A stretch of 33,868 nucleotides of DNA from Alistipes sp. (GCA_017555695.1 JAFZFX010000016.1:1-33868), one strand, 5' to 3'. Counted from the stretch's first letter, positions 1 to 8,438 are shown. A program made the numbers and translations. Notes: generated from the sequence alone by a model not told the origin.

Positions 1-729
1 ATTCCTGACGAAGTGGATGAATGGACTGGATACCGTTATTACAGCGTCGGACAGATGTTGAAGCTCAATTCAATCCGCAATTTGCAGCGATTGGGATTTA
101 AGCTTGAGGAAATCAGGGATCTGTATGACGAAGAATCTCATGTTCCAAGTGTTGAACAGCTGACTGAGAAGATTAAAGAAACTGAAAGCCAACTTCAACA
201 ACTGATAGCAAGACGGAAACAGCTGCTTGAATGGATGGACTCTCGCAAAAAATTCGAGCAAATGGAAAAATTCACAATCGAATCATTGCCAGAAGTGATC
301 GTAGCATCACATCGTGAAGTAATTACAGACTACTCTGCCATTGGAGTGTTATGTTACACTGTAATCGGCCCTGAAATGCAGAGGCTCGGTTGCAAATGTC
401 CGCCTCCTGGCTATTGCTTTACAATAGAGCACAACAAGGAATACACGCCAAGTGATATCGACATAGAATACTGCGAGCAGGTCGAAGAAATGGGTACAAA
501 CAGCAGCATAATCCAGTTCAAGAAACTGGCTGCAGTACCCAAAGCACTCTGCATGAAGCATTATGGTCCATACGACCGTTTCTACGAATCATTCACTGAA
601 GCGTATGCCTACATGGAAGCACATGGGTACAAAGTTGCAGATCATCCACGCACTTGCTACATTGATGGCATCTGGAATCAGGAAGACCCTGAGAAATGGC
701 TTTCCATCATTCAGATTCCTATTGAGTAA
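1..729 (+). CDS. MerR-family regulator with GyrI-like effector domain (5' truncated)
   Basis: The reading frame is open through base 1, so the gene starts upstream and the first part of the winged helix is missing. What remains begins in the MerR wing (WTGYRYYS, then the second helical pair LGFKLEEIRDL). A dimerisation coiled coil follows (LTEKIKETESQLQQL and on). The C-terminal ~150 residues look like a GyrI/BmrR-type ligand-binding domain, with a motif near the end of the type KHYGPYDRFYESF. Such proteins act as cytoplasmic activators that bind small, often cationic or aromatic, compounds. No target gene is visible downstream, where a terminator follows, so its regulon probably lies to the left. 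Base usage looks somewhat more AT-rich than in neighbouring genes, by eye only. The family call is good; the ligand is unknown. Confidence 0.85.
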   Translation: MPDEVDEWTGYRYYSVGQMLKLNSIRNLQRLGFKLEEIRDLYDEESHVPSVEQLTEKIKETESQLQQLIARRKQLLEWMDSRKKFEQMEKFTIESLPEVIVASHREVITDYSAIGVLCYTVIGPEMQRLGCKCPPPGYCFTIEHNKEYTPSDIDIEYCEQVEEMGTNSSIIQFKKLAAVPKALCMKHYGPYDRFYESFTEAYAYMEAHGYKVADHPRTCYIDGIWNQEDPEKWLSIIQIPIE

Positions 730-806
730 CTATGGCTCATTTTCACGCAATTAGTTTATTCGGATCCCCGATATACACCCTTACCAAGGCAACGACTCTG
801 GGTACC

Positions 807-841
807 AAAGGAGAAGTTCGAAAGAATTTCTCCTTTTTTTT
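807..841 (+). terminator. Rho-independent terminator after the MerR-family gene
   Basis: Arms AAAGGAGAA (807-815) and TTCTCCTTT (828-836) form a hairpin with a roughly 12-nt loop, and the T-run continues to 841. It lies about 80 bp past the stop of the regulator. Confidence 0.75.
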
Positions 842-910
842 GTTATATATTTCATCTATTACCCCCCACCACTCGGCATAGGTTAGACAGACAAAACAAG
901 CTGATAGGCT

Positions 911-952
911 AAAAAAATTTCGCCCCGCAAGAGTATTCTCTCGCAGGGCGAA
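911..952 (-). terminator. Rho-independent terminator of plsX
   Basis: Read on the minus strand, a 13-bp stem with two G:U pairs closes a 4-nt AATA loop (about 921-950), extended by TT/AA pairs. A run of seven U follows (911-917). It lies about 65 bp after the plsX stop, so the cluster ends here. Confidence 0.8.
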
Positions 953-1014
953 TATCTTTTATATCGTCATCTCGCGCCATAAATTACAGCAACAAGACGA
1001 CCAACCGACAATCT

Positions 1015-2067
1015 TTACTCCTCGGTCTTCTCCTCAGCCTTCTCCTCCTCGGCCATATTGTGGAGTGCCTCACGAATCTTGTCGCACACGCGGCTCTCGA
1101 TGTTGCGCTCCATAGTGGTGATAAGGCTGCAGATAGCCTTTGCCGACGAGCCACCGTGACCAATCATTACGGGGGCATTGATACCGATAACGATAGTACC
1201 ACCTACGCTCTCGTAGTTCATTGCGTTCCAGAAATTCTGGTGGTAGTACAACTTCGGACAAATAGGCTCAAGAACGGGTCGCAACCAATTGAGCAACCAG
1301 GGCTTGAACGGAGTCAAGCGAGAGTTGATGCGATAGAGAGCCTCGGCCATCTTCAATACGATGTTACCAACGAAGCCATCAGATACAACTACATCGCAAT
1401 ACTTACCAGTAAAGATATATGAAGACTCTACATTACCAACAAAGTTAATACCCTTCTGCTCCTTCAGCAAATCGTAAGTTGCCTTGGCCTGGGCGTTACC
1501 CTTGCCCTCCTCCTCGCCGATATTGAGCAATGCAACACGGGGATTCTCGATACCGAGCACAGACTCGGCAAAGATAGAACCCAGAAGTCCGTACTGAGTC
1601 AATACCTCGGGACGAGCGTCTACATTAAGACCCACATCGAGCAACAAACCACGGCGGTTCATAACGATGGGGATAAGTGTAGATATAACGGGGCGGATAA
1701 CTCCCTCGATAGGCTTGATGACCTGCATACAGCCAACCATCATTGCGCCTGTAGAGCCAGCACTCGCAAAGCCGTCGATCTTACCCTCTGCCAGGTGCTT
1801 GAAGCCTACGGTCATACTCGAATCCTGCTTCGAGATAAATGACTTGGCAGGATGGTCGCCCATCTCGATAACCTGGGTGGTAGCGATGATATCAAACTTC
1901 TCGGCGGGACACTTATGCTTAGCCAAGAGCTCCTTGATGCGCTTCTCGTCACCGAAAAGGACAATACGGCTATCGGGACCAATCTTCTTGAGGGCCATTA
2001 CAGCACCTTCCACAGCTACTTCGGGCGCGAAGTCGCCACCCATAGCATCTATACCAATCTTTAACAT
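1015..2067 (-). CDS. plsX: Phosphate acyltransferase PlsX
   Basis: At 350 residues this has the usual PlsX length. It starts with the family signature IGIDAMGGDFAP and contains GFASAGSTGAMM and the conserved DGFVGNIVLKMAEAL region. PlsX converts acyl-ACP and phosphate into acyl-phosphate, the donor for PlsY in the first step of membrane phospholipid synthesis. It is a peripheral cytoplasmic-membrane enzyme. It lies downstream of DUF177 and rpmF, a gene order found in many bacteria. A strong terminator separates it from rpmF, and I see no clear TAnnTTTG promoter in the 159-bp gap, so expression may depend on read-through. The C-terminal tail is charged and Glu-rich (EEEKAEEKTEE), which looks like a lineage-specific extension. 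Confidence 0.96.
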   Translation of the reverse strand: MLKIGIDAMGGDFAPEVAVEGAVMALKKIGPDSRIVLFGDEKRIKELLAKHKCPAEKFDIIATTQVIEMGDHPAKSFISKQDSSMTVGFKHLAEGKIDGFASAGSTGAMMVGCMQVIKPIEGVIRPVISTLIPIVMNRRGLLLDVGLNVDARPEVLTQYGLLGSIFAESVLGIENPRVALLNIGEEEGKGNAQAKATYDLLKEQKGINFVGNVESSYIFTGKYCDVVVSDGFVGNIVLKMAEALYRINSRLTPFKPWLLNWLRPVLEPICPKLYYHQNFWNAMNYESVGGTIVIGINAPVMIGHGGSSAKAICSLITTMERNIESRVCDKIREALHNMAEEEKAEEKTEE

Positions 2068-2165
2068 ATATTCATCTATTTGAGCGTGCCGACCGAACTA
2101 TCGGGTACACTATCTTTTCGGACGCAACCATTCAGATAAGCACAAAATGCGGTCTCCGCCCGACA

Positions 2166-2211
2166 CAAAAAAAAATAAAGAGAGAGCCTCCACTCTGCGG
2201 AGCGCTCTCTC
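2166..2211 (-). terminator. Strong terminator between rpmF and plsX
   Basis: On the minus strand the arms GAGAGAGC and GCTCTCTC (2204-2211 and 2180-2187) enclose a further CTCC/GGAG pairing with a 7-nt loop. A nearly unbroken U-tract of about 13 nt follows (2166-2179). It lies 16 bp past the rpmF stop. Confidence 0.85.
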
Positions 2212-2226
2212 ATTTGAGTGTAAACG

Positions 2227-2409
2227 CTACTCGGCCTTCTTCTCGATAGCCAACTTGCCACGGTAGAAACCGCACTCGGGGCATACACGGTGATAAAGTA
2301 CCGCTGAGCCGCAGTTTGAGCAAGTAACAACTGTAGGAACTACTGCCTTGTAGTGAGTTCTTCTCTTGTCGCGTCGTGTAGACGAAACCTTGTGTTTAGG
2401 ATGTGCCAT
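2227..2409 (-). CDS. rpmF: 50S ribosomal protein bL32
   Basis: This 60-residue basic protein begins MAHPKHKVSSTRRDKRRTHY, the standard bL32 N-terminus. It has two CxxC zinc-ribbon pairs (CSNCG near residue 35 and CPECG near residue 48), so it is the zinc-binding form. It is part of the large ribosomal subunit. It is preceded by DUF177 with a 55-bp gap and followed by a strong terminator, which fits high expression of a two-gene transcript. Length and start are typical. Confidence 0.97.
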   Translation of the reverse strand: MAHPKHKVSSTRRDKRRTHYKAVVPTVVTCSNCGSAVLYHRVCPECGFYRGKLAIEKKAE

Positions 2410-2464
2410 TTTACAATATAAATTTTAAGTTATTGTTTATTCTATAATCTCTCTATCTTTTGTT

Positions 2465-3031
2465 CTATTCGCCAGCCTTCTCCATCTGAGCCTTCAATGC
2501 TGCCAACTTATTGAAGTCACCCTCGTCTATGCCTCGCGATGTCTGCTGCTCGGCCTCAGCCTCGAGGGCCTCGAACTCGGCATTGCTGACCATTCTAAAA
2601 CGCGCCATCATATCAGGGTTGCATTCACCTTCGGGATGAACTCTCTGATAAGGCAACGAAAGAACTATGCTTTCATAAATGTATTGCGTGAGGTCTACCT
2701 CGGTCTCTGCAGGGTTAAGCCACATAACCTCGCCGTCGTACTCACCCTCCTCGTCCGAAATACGAACAATCAGGTGACCCTGATACTCAATCGGAATGAG
2801 GCAATCCTCCAGACAGCGGTCACATTCGCAGACAACCTCACCAGAAATTTCAACATCGAAGTCTAATTGGCTCTCATTTTTGAGCATTTTTACCTCGACA
2901 TCGCATTTTCCGCCTCGGATTTCATTGCTCTCGTAAGCTACAAAAAGCTCATCGCCGACCTCAAAACTGAAGTCGTATGCGCTGTTTTTCAAGCCTTTAT
3001 GGGCGATGGTATATCTTCCGCTAACCTCCAT
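2465..3031 (-). CDS. DUF177 (YceD-like) family protein
   Basis: I chose the ATG at 3031, giving 188 residues that begin MEVSGRYTIAHKGL. An in-frame TTG at 3052 is possible but overlaps the -7 promoter element, so it is unlikely to be translated. The central motif EVVCECDRCLEDCLIPIE matches the CxRCL.. segment typical of DUF177/YceD, followed by the acidic VDLTQYIYESIVLSLP region. Members are found next to rpmF in most bacteria and are linked to 23S rRNA/bL32 accumulation; the exact role in Bacteroidetes is not established. The C-terminal part (about residues 150-188) is Glu/Ala-rich and probably helical. It forms a transcription unit with rpmF. Confidence 0.9.
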   Translation of the reverse strand: MEVSGRYTIAHKGLKNSAYDFSFEVGDELFVAYESNEIRGGKCDVEVKMLKNESQLDFDVEISGEVVCECDRCLEDCLIPIEYQGHLIVRISDEEGEYDGEVMWLNPAETEVDLTQYIYESIVLSLPYQRVHPEGECNPDMMARFRMVSNAEFEALEAEAEQQTSRGIDEGDFNKLAALKAQMEKAGE

Positions 3032-3049
3032 ATCGCAATAAATAGCAGG

Positions 3050-3081
3050 CAAATTTACAGTTTTTTCATAAATTATGCAAA
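3050..3081 (-). promoter_or_regulatory. Bacteroidetes-type promoter of DUF177-rpmF
   Basis: On the minus strand TTTG (3081-3078), a 20-bp spacer and TAAATTTG (3057-3050) match the -33/-7 consensus exactly. Initiation would be near 3043, just upstream of the ATG at 3031. Confidence 0.75.
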
Positions 3082-3088
3082 TAATTGT

Positions 3089-3096
3089 TATTTTTG
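3089..3096 (+). promoter_or_regulatory. -7 promoter element of the 3137 gene
   Basis: TATTTTTG fits TAnnTTTG. The start codon lies about 40 bp downstream. No good -33 element is visible; it shares this short region with the divergent DUF177 promoter. Confidence 0.5.
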
Positions 3097-3136
3097 TAGT
3101 GTTTCATTTCAAGTTATTTGCACAAGATCAGAGATT

Positions 3137-3538
3137 ATGGAGCGTAAATTCGATATAACACTGCGCAGTCGCTACCCCGAATTATGGCGATACAACATTG
3201 TACTGACCTGCGGATGTTTCAACGCCGAGGGTGAGCGCATAGATTTTTTGTCGAAAGAGAGCAATATTGCTCCAGTTGGAGCAAACCTGGCAGAGCCACC
3301 GAAGGAGGCAATGCAGTCACGCGACATAGAGGTTAAGACTCCGCCCTGCAGCAATATCGTACTATACATATATATCATACCCCACACCCTACCCACGACA
3401 CGCGAGGTGGAGGAGTATGCTCCGTTTGATTTCAGCATCAAGGTGACGGCTGGCAAAGAGGAGATTTACAGCGTAGTCCACAAGGTCAATCAGTGGTCGG
3501 GCGCCTCGATAGAACTAAAACTCCCGCAAGCAAAGTAA
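3137..3538 (+). CDS. Unrecognised 133-residue protein
   Basis: The frame is open further upstream, but that stretch is antisense to DUF177. The first sensible start is the ATG at 3137, about 40 bp after a -7 element. The protein begins MERKFDITLRSRYPELWRYN and has no signal peptide or membrane helix. It contains two cysteines in TCGCF, a segment rich in beta-branched and aromatic residues (CSNIVLYIYIIPHTLP) and a C-terminal VHKVNQWSGASIELKLP. Alternating hydrophobic strands suggest a small all-beta domain, but I do not recognise a family. Its stop codon sits in the loop of the downstream terminator hairpin. The neighbours give no functional hint; it stands alone between a ribosomal/lipid cluster and a carbohydrate operon. 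Confidence 0.7.
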   Translation: MERKFDITLRSRYPELWRYNIVLTCGCFNAEGERIDFLSKESNIAPVGANLAEPPKEAMQSRDIEVKTPPCSNIVLYIYIIPHTLPTTREVEEYAPFDFSIKVTAGKEEIYSVVHKVNQWSGASIELKLPQAK

Positions 3539-3559
3539 TGCTTGCGAGAGTTTTCTTTT
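3521..3559. terminator. Bidirectional terminator containing a stop codon in its loop
   Basis: Arms CTCCCGCAAGCA (3521-3532) and TGCTTGCGAGAG (3539-3550), with one mismatch, enclose a 6-nt loop that holds the TAA of the 3137 gene. On the plus strand TTTTCTTTT follows. On the minus strand TTTTAG follows, which would stop the convergent three-gene operon ending at 3579. Confidence 0.8.
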
Positions 3560-3578
3560 ATAGACCATTGTCTTAATC

Positions 3579-4997
3579 TCACTTCTGCTCCTTGAGCTTG
3601 CGGCCAGGGGCGGGATAGTGCTTCGAGGCGTCATCCAACACCAACACCCAATCTATCGATTCGCCCTTATTGGGAGAGATAAAGCTTCTTGGCGCGCCAT
3701 CGTTGGCAAACGAGCCAATCTTCTGCGCTTTACCCGTGCGTGGGCAGTACCACCACGCAGTTATCTTCTCGGCCTTCAGCATTGAAGTATTTACAGAGAA
3801 CTCTCTGCCGAGCGGAGCATAGACCATTGCGTACGAGCCTTCGGTATCCATCGTTGCCACAAAGCGATAGCGACCTGCGCCGGGAACTGACGAGTGAACA
3901 TCACTCTGCACGATAAATTCAGGCGCGGGCACACGACTGAAGTATGGACGCGAGAGTATCAGATTCTTTAGGTACACCACCTGACCTGCGGCGGGCTGAT
4001 TAATAGCCTCCTTCCACTCCATCAACGGGCGATTAATCGGGCCACGACCCTTCTCCTTATCATACATCTGCCATACCGAATGGTGACCGTAGGTTACACC
4101 TGCCGAGCCATAGAATACCGACCAATAAATCGCACGGCGCACATCCCACGAATTAGAGTGACCATCCTCATCGGGACGGAACTCCAGCGGATGATCCTCA
4201 TAGAGGGGTTCAATCTCCATAATAGGCTTGGAGGGAGAGCGACGGAAGTCCTCCATAATTCTTTCGTTTGAGTTGTAGCGCTGGTGATGACCGCTCTGGC
4301 GGCTGTTAAAATCAAGCCACTCATCTTTATGGAACCAACGCGACGAAGTCTCCCAACCCGTCGGGTGATAAGTTATCAGGTTATGCTTATCTACGCTCTG
4401 GATACCACGAGCCATAGCGCGAATAATCGATAGTTTGTAGTCGTTATCGGGGTTGCGGTCGCCACCAAGAATCCATATTATATTATATTTATGGTAACGC
4501 TCGGCAATCCAACGGCCATACACCTCGGCATTCTGTGGAGTAAAAATAGGATTATCATCGTTCCAGTAGCGTCCCCAAGTGGGTAGCATAGCGACATAAA
4601 GGCCCAAAGAGTTGGCTTTGGCTACGATGTAGTCCACATGGTCCCAATAGTCATTATTATCCCCCTCAACCACTGCAGGCTGTGCAGGGTTGCGATTAAC
4701 AAGAGGTTTATATCCATAGGCACTATTCGCATCCACACCATCACACTCGGCCAAAGCCACAGCCTGAATCACATTATAACCTTTGGCGGCACGATTCTGT
4801 AAATAGAGGTCAGCATCCTCGCGGTCGAGGCGATGGAACAACTCCCAAGCCGTATCACCCTGATAGAAGAATGGCTTTCCGTCGGTTGTCTGCAGGTAGT
4901 GTCCATTATCCGACACCTTCAACTGCGGCAGATTCTGCGCCTGCAAAGGCATCAGCGCGACAGTCAATAAGATTAACAAAGTGATAAGTTTTTTCAT
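3579..4997 (-). CDS. Secreted GH140-like apiosidase (DUF4038 family)
   Basis: This 472-residue protein has a Sec signal peptide (MKKLITLLILLTVALMPLQA, cut near 20). A TIM-barrel of the DUF4038/apiosidase type follows, opening with LQTTDGKPFFYQGDTAWELF. Candidate catalytic acids are D180 in WILGGD and E263 in MEIEPLYE, by analogy with GH140, whose characterised member removes apiose from rhamnogalacturonan-II side chains. The last ~90 residues form a beta domain resembling the PF12904 module common in this family. Without a Cys lipobox it is probably periplasmic. It is the last gene of a three-gene operon (21-bp gap). Substrate is inferred from family only; many DUF4038 proteins are uncharacterised. 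Confidence 0.85.
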   Translation of the reverse strand: MKKLITLLILLTVALMPLQAQNLPQLKVSDNGHYLQTTDGKPFFYQGDTAWELFHRLDREDADLYLQNRAAKGYNVIQAVALAECDGVDANSAYGYKPLVNRNPAQPAVVEGDNNDYWDHVDYIVAKANSLGLYVAMLPTWGRYWNDDNPIFTPQNAEVYGRWIAERYHKYNIIWILGGDRNPDNDYKLSIIRAMARGIQSVDKHNLITYHPTGWETSSRWFHKDEWLDFNSRQSGHHQRYNSNERIMEDFRRSPSKPIMEIEPLYEDHPLEFRPDEDGHSNSWDVRRAIYWSVFYGSAGVTYGHHSVWQMYDKEKGRGPINRPLMEWKEAINQPAAGQVVYLKNLILSRPYFSRVPAPEFIVQSDVHSSVPGAGRYRFVATMDTEGSYAMVYAPLGREFSVNTSMLKAEKITAWWYCPRTGKAQKIGSFANDGAPRSFISPNKGESIDWVLVLDDASKHYPAPGRKLKEQK

Positions 4998-5018
4998 AGT
5001 TTATAGGTATTTTATTTA

Positions 5019-7235
5019 TTACTTCTTTTCGGGATACCAACGATAGCAGAGTATCTTTCCGAAGGCATTTTCCTCGTGTAGGATAAGATACGAGCCGTCG
5101 TCCTGCTTCATCACATTGATCGCATAGTTGAAATCACACCAGCCGCTCTGGTTGTTGATTGTTTCGTCGGGCTCGATGCGACCAACAAGTTTACCCGTTT
5201 CGGCTTCGTAAACTACAATAAAACCATAACGGCCAAGAGCCACAAAGATATACTCGTCCTCGGCAGCAAATGACTTTGCGTTGTGGTAGTCACGACCCGA
5301 GCCATCTTCGACATTGAACGGCACATATAGAATCATATCGGGCTTCCAGCCCTTTACCACCTCACCAGCCGCTGCTCGCTCCATAAAACGACCACATCTT
5401 ACGAATGTGCTACCCAATGCCCACCAAGTATCCTGACCATCGGGATAGGCAGGAGAGAAACCACCCAAATAGAGGTTATCGGTAGCGGGGTCGTAATATA
5501 TACGCTTCGCATCGCCAAAGCCCTCGGGCAGAGGATAGAACTCGGGGTCGGCGTATTGAGGTATGCCGAGTGAGTTAAGCCCCTTGCATCTCCACAAGAA
5601 GAAGCCCTGATGACGCGTGCCACGCCAGATGTTACCCGCGTAGTCAATGAACATACTCATCGAGTATTGGTTTATCTCGTCGAGGTTGTGGTACTCGTTC
5701 TCTTGGCGCACAGCATCACCATTGTCATCAACCCAAAATGTTATTTGACGGTTTTTATCGGGGTCTCCATTGTGGGCGAAGAGGAATGGAACGGCAATAT
5801 AGCCATAATTCTCCTCGTCAAAACGATAGCCCGCCAATATTCCGCCATACATATCGGAAATAAACTGGAAACTTTTTCCGCCGATAGTGCGCTTGAACGA
5901 TGATGTGACAAATGCACCATTCTCCTTCACTCGCTCGTCATCGGGAAAACGGAATGGATCGGCCGTATAGGCTACCAATTCATCTATTCTGCCTCCTGCT
6001 TTAGAGTGGTCGATGCGGTGAATCTTCTCGGGAGAGTAGTAGAACTCGGGGTTAGAGCGATCGAAATCGGCCGTAGCGGTAAATATTAATCCCTCACACT
6101 TCCATAATTGCTCTTTGGTCTGCTCGTTGTAAGCCTCCACGACTGCTCCACGACCATTGCTAACCGCGGTATTGGTTACATAGATATTTCCCTTTGCATC
6201 CACACCCGCAGCCGAAGGACCCGAAAAACGATATGGGCCTGCCTGACCAGCCTTGTAGTTACCCTCCTTTACGAACACACCACCCTTTGTACCGAAAGTG
6301 CCTACACAGGTGGGCTTCTTGTAGATATTCTCGTAGATTAACACATTCAAATCCTTGCCACGATTGGGGAGCACAAGGCGATTTTTATAGATGTCAATCG
6401 AGAACGAGAGGGCATTTACATCCTCGGGAATGGTGATATACTGCGGTAGTAGTCTTCCGTTCATAGCATTCATACGGATAATGCGCTTGCCCTGCATCAT
6501 CCAAAGGCCCTTCTTGTTATCGGCATAAATCTGGCCGATGCCACCCTTCACGGGATATCCCGAGTGGTAGGTCATAGTTGCCGCATCGTAAATCTTTATC
6601 GAGTCGGGCATATCCTGGCTCTTGTCACCAGTAACCGCCACGAACAATTTTCCGTCCTGAATGGCCAAACCCTCGAGTGAACGAGAACTCTCTTTACACA
6701 CTACGAGCATATCGCCTCTATAGCCGTAACCCGTCTTGAATGGTGCGCCGTTACCCGTAAAGAGGTCATAGCGGCGAATTGTTTTCCACTCAACGGCCTT
6801 ATCGCACGGCGGGAATTGTGGCAGACCATTCTCATTCATTCGGTCATTTGCGCCATCGCAGCCGTGCTGGGTTAATAATTGATAGACATATTGGTCGTCT
6901 AAAACCACAGCCTTGCCAGAGTGTCGGCCCCAGCCTCCTGTGCCTGAGCCCTCGGGACGGCTGATGAGTTTACCATTGTGATAGACACCCACATTTGTAC
7001 CGCCTTCGTCCCAACCGCAGATAGATGCAACAATGCCGTCGGCATTCACATAGATATTCCACATATCGTGGGGAATATGCACCTCTTCGTAGCCACCGTC
7101 GTTAGCCAGCCACGATGTGGTATATTTCAATTTCAAATCTTTGCCATCAACGGGTTCTACAATCTGCGCAGATGCGTATGACAACAACAGAGTAAACAAT
7201 ACGGTTAATATCGGGAATGAAAATTTCGTATTCAT
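5019..7235 (-). CDS. Secreted NHL/beta-propeller protein with a calcium-type loop
   Basis: This 738-residue protein has a signal peptide (about 1-23, ending SYASAQ) and no membrane anchor. It shows recurrent propeller-like strands. The clearest is an NHL-type repeat near residues 338-368 (GPSAAGVDAKGNIYVTN). Others are near 185-200 (SLEGLAIQDGKLFVAV) and 664-685 (KSFAAEDEYIFVALGRYGFI). Residues 503-514 (DDNGDAVRQENE) form a 12-residue EF-hand/dockerin-like calcium loop inside the propeller. Function is unknown; it could bind or cleave a carbohydrate or nucleoside-like substrate. It sits in the middle of the operon, 33 bp after the nucleoside-hydrolase-like gene and 21 bp before the GH140-like gene, which suggests a shared pathway. 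I cannot assign an enzyme class. Confidence 0.8.
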   Translation of the reverse strand: MNTKFSFPILTVLFTLLLSYASAQIVEPVDGKDLKLKYTTSWLANDGGYEEVHIPHDMWNIYVNADGIVASICGWDEGGTNVGVYHNGKLISRPEGSGTGGWGRHSGKAVVLDDQYVYQLLTQHGCDGANDRMNENGLPQFPPCDKAVEWKTIRRYDLFTGNGAPFKTGYGYRGDMLVVCKESSRSLEGLAIQDGKLFVAVTGDKSQDMPDSIKIYDAATMTYHSGYPVKGGIGQIYADNKKGLWMMQGKRIIRMNAMNGRLLPQYITIPEDVNALSFSIDIYKNRLVLPNRGKDLNVLIYENIYKKPTCVGTFGTKGGVFVKEGNYKAGQAGPYRFSGPSAAGVDAKGNIYVTNTAVSNGRGAVVEAYNEQTKEQLWKCEGLIFTATADFDRSNPEFYYSPEKIHRIDHSKAGGRIDELVAYTADPFRFPDDERVKENGAFVTSSFKRTIGGKSFQFISDMYGGILAGYRFDEENYGYIAVPFLFAHNGDPDKNRQITFWVDDNGDAVRQENEYHNLDEINQYSMSMFIDYAGNIWRGTRHQGFFLWRCKGLNSLGIPQYADPEFYPLPEGFGDAKRIYYDPATDNLYLGGFSPAYPDGQDTWWALGSTFVRCGRFMERAAAGEVVKGWKPDMILYVPFNVEDGSGRDYHNAKSFAAEDEYIFVALGRYGFIVVYEAETGKLVGRIEPDETINNQSGWCDFNYAINVMKQDDGSYLILHEENAFGKILCYRWYPEKK

Positions 7236-7268
7236 ATTTTCAAAGCCTTAAGAGTTATACAAATATAG

Positions 7269-8366
7269 TTATTTTTTCGTCTTGTTATATGCTCGTTTAT
7301 TGAGCAGAGTCGCCATTGTAAGGCGTTTTACTTGTGCCTCGTTATCGGCTGTAAATTTGGTGATGTGCAACACCTCGCCACCTCGCACCTCACGCAGTTC
7401 AGCATCAGAGAAGATTGAGGGTAACCAAGCGTGAATAAAGCCTCCATCGTGATATCCATCAGCATAGGAGCGCTGATTGTCGTCGCTGTACTCATTACGA
7501 TGGCGGAACTGATGAACAATGTGGTCAAGCATAGGTTGATGCATATCGGTGAGTAACGCCCACTCTCCACTGCGCTCGTCATTTTCGCGCGCCAATGCGT
7601 GGTCGGGTCGAGGCAGAACATTCCACTCGTTCTGTGCGCTCTTGCGTATCCACCAATTATCGTCGCCCCAACTCACAACCCTGAAGTGCTTAGCGATTAA
7701 CTCCGAAGCCCAACGGTAATGACCATTATAGACTCTGATGTCGGTATAATAAACTATACACTTCTCGGCAATCGTAGGGTCAATGCAAAAGGCCGATGCT
7801 AGCGTAGCACCCTGACCACCTATATTTATTATCACGGGTAGGTCGGGATGTTTGGCGTAGTGTTCGTTAATGAGTTTTACATAAAGATAGGCACCAGCAG
7901 AACTCTTCCTCTCGCCAGCCTTTTCACTTTCGGCCTCGGTGCCTACTGTAATTTCGGGTAATAAATCTTTACTAATACCACTACGAAGTGCGAGATTGCG
8001 CGAGTCGTGTGCTGTCTCAATCCATTCAGGCTTGGAGAAGCCCCATCCATCGGTGAGTACGGGCGTGAGAATAAGAGCCGAAAGATTCATCTCGCCCAAC
8101 GACACCATTGCATACATCCATTCATCGTCGAAGACATCGTCATACACATCATTGTCGTATATGACGGGATTTTTAACTCGGCGCCCCTCTTTGACCGTCA
8201 CTCCGTGAATGTAGAGTCCTTTGGGATAGCCAGGGCGATCGAAGCCCCAATCGCCGATTTTAGGTTTGGGATTCGCCTCCCACGATGTTGTCTCCTTGTT
8301 CCATCTCGCAGCAAATGACTGTGATGCAAAAAGCAGGAACAGCAAAATAAAAAGTAATCGTTTCAT
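7269..8366 (-). CDS. Secreted nucleoside-hydrolase-fold protein
   Basis: This 365-residue protein has a signal peptide (MKRLLFILLFLLFASQSFAA). A cluster of acidic residues, DNDVYDDVFDDEW (71-83), occupies the place of the DxDxxxDD calcium/ribose-binding motif of nucleoside hydrolases. Later segments also fit that fold: VIINIGGQGATLASAF resembles the 'lGPLTNLA' strand and loop, and DPTIAEKCIVYYTDI resembles the strand after it. The canonical spacing is altered, so it may be a divergent hydrolase acting on a C-N or glycosidic bond, or a DUF1593-like relative. It is first in the operon, next to the divergent GntR regulator, with the promoter and an operator just upstream. Fold assignment is moderate; substrate unknown. 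Confidence 0.7.
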   Translation of the reverse strand: MKRLLFILLFLLFASQSFAARWNKETTSWEANPKPKIGDWGFDRPGYPKGLYIHGVTVKEGRRVKNPVIYDNDVYDDVFDDEWMYAMVSLGEMNLSALILTPVLTDGWGFSKPEWIETAHDSRNLALRSGISKDLLPEITVGTEAESEKAGERKSSAGAYLYVKLINEHYAKHPDLPVIINIGGQGATLASAFCIDPTIAEKCIVYYTDIRVYNGHYRWASELIAKHFRVVSWGDDNWWIRKSAQNEWNVLPRPDHALARENDERSGEWALLTDMHQPMLDHIVHQFRHRNEYSDDNQRSYADGYHDGGFIHAWLPSIFSDAELREVRGGEVLHITKFTADNEAQVKRLTMATLLNKRAYNKTKK

Positions 8367-8415
8367 ATTATTTGATGTTTTTATTTCACCCCCCCCATTT
8401 TGGAGAAGTAGGATA

Positions 8416-8435
8416 AACCGTTATGCCCCGTTATG
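8416..8435. promoter_or_regulatory. Operator O1 for the GntR regulator (proposed)
   Basis: AACCGTTATGCCCCGTTATG contains two CCGTTATG half-sites spaced 10 bp apart. It matches operator O2 at 8519-8538 in inverted orientation at 18 of 20 positions. It begins just downstream of the -7 element of the minus-strand operon, where bound protein would block transcription. Confidence 0.65.
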
Positions 8436-8438
8436 CAA

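Noticed and set aside
2867-3136. Upstream extension of the 133-residue gene, open from 2867
   Set aside because: It lies antisense over the DUF177 gene and its promoter; the good start and -7 element point to 3137.
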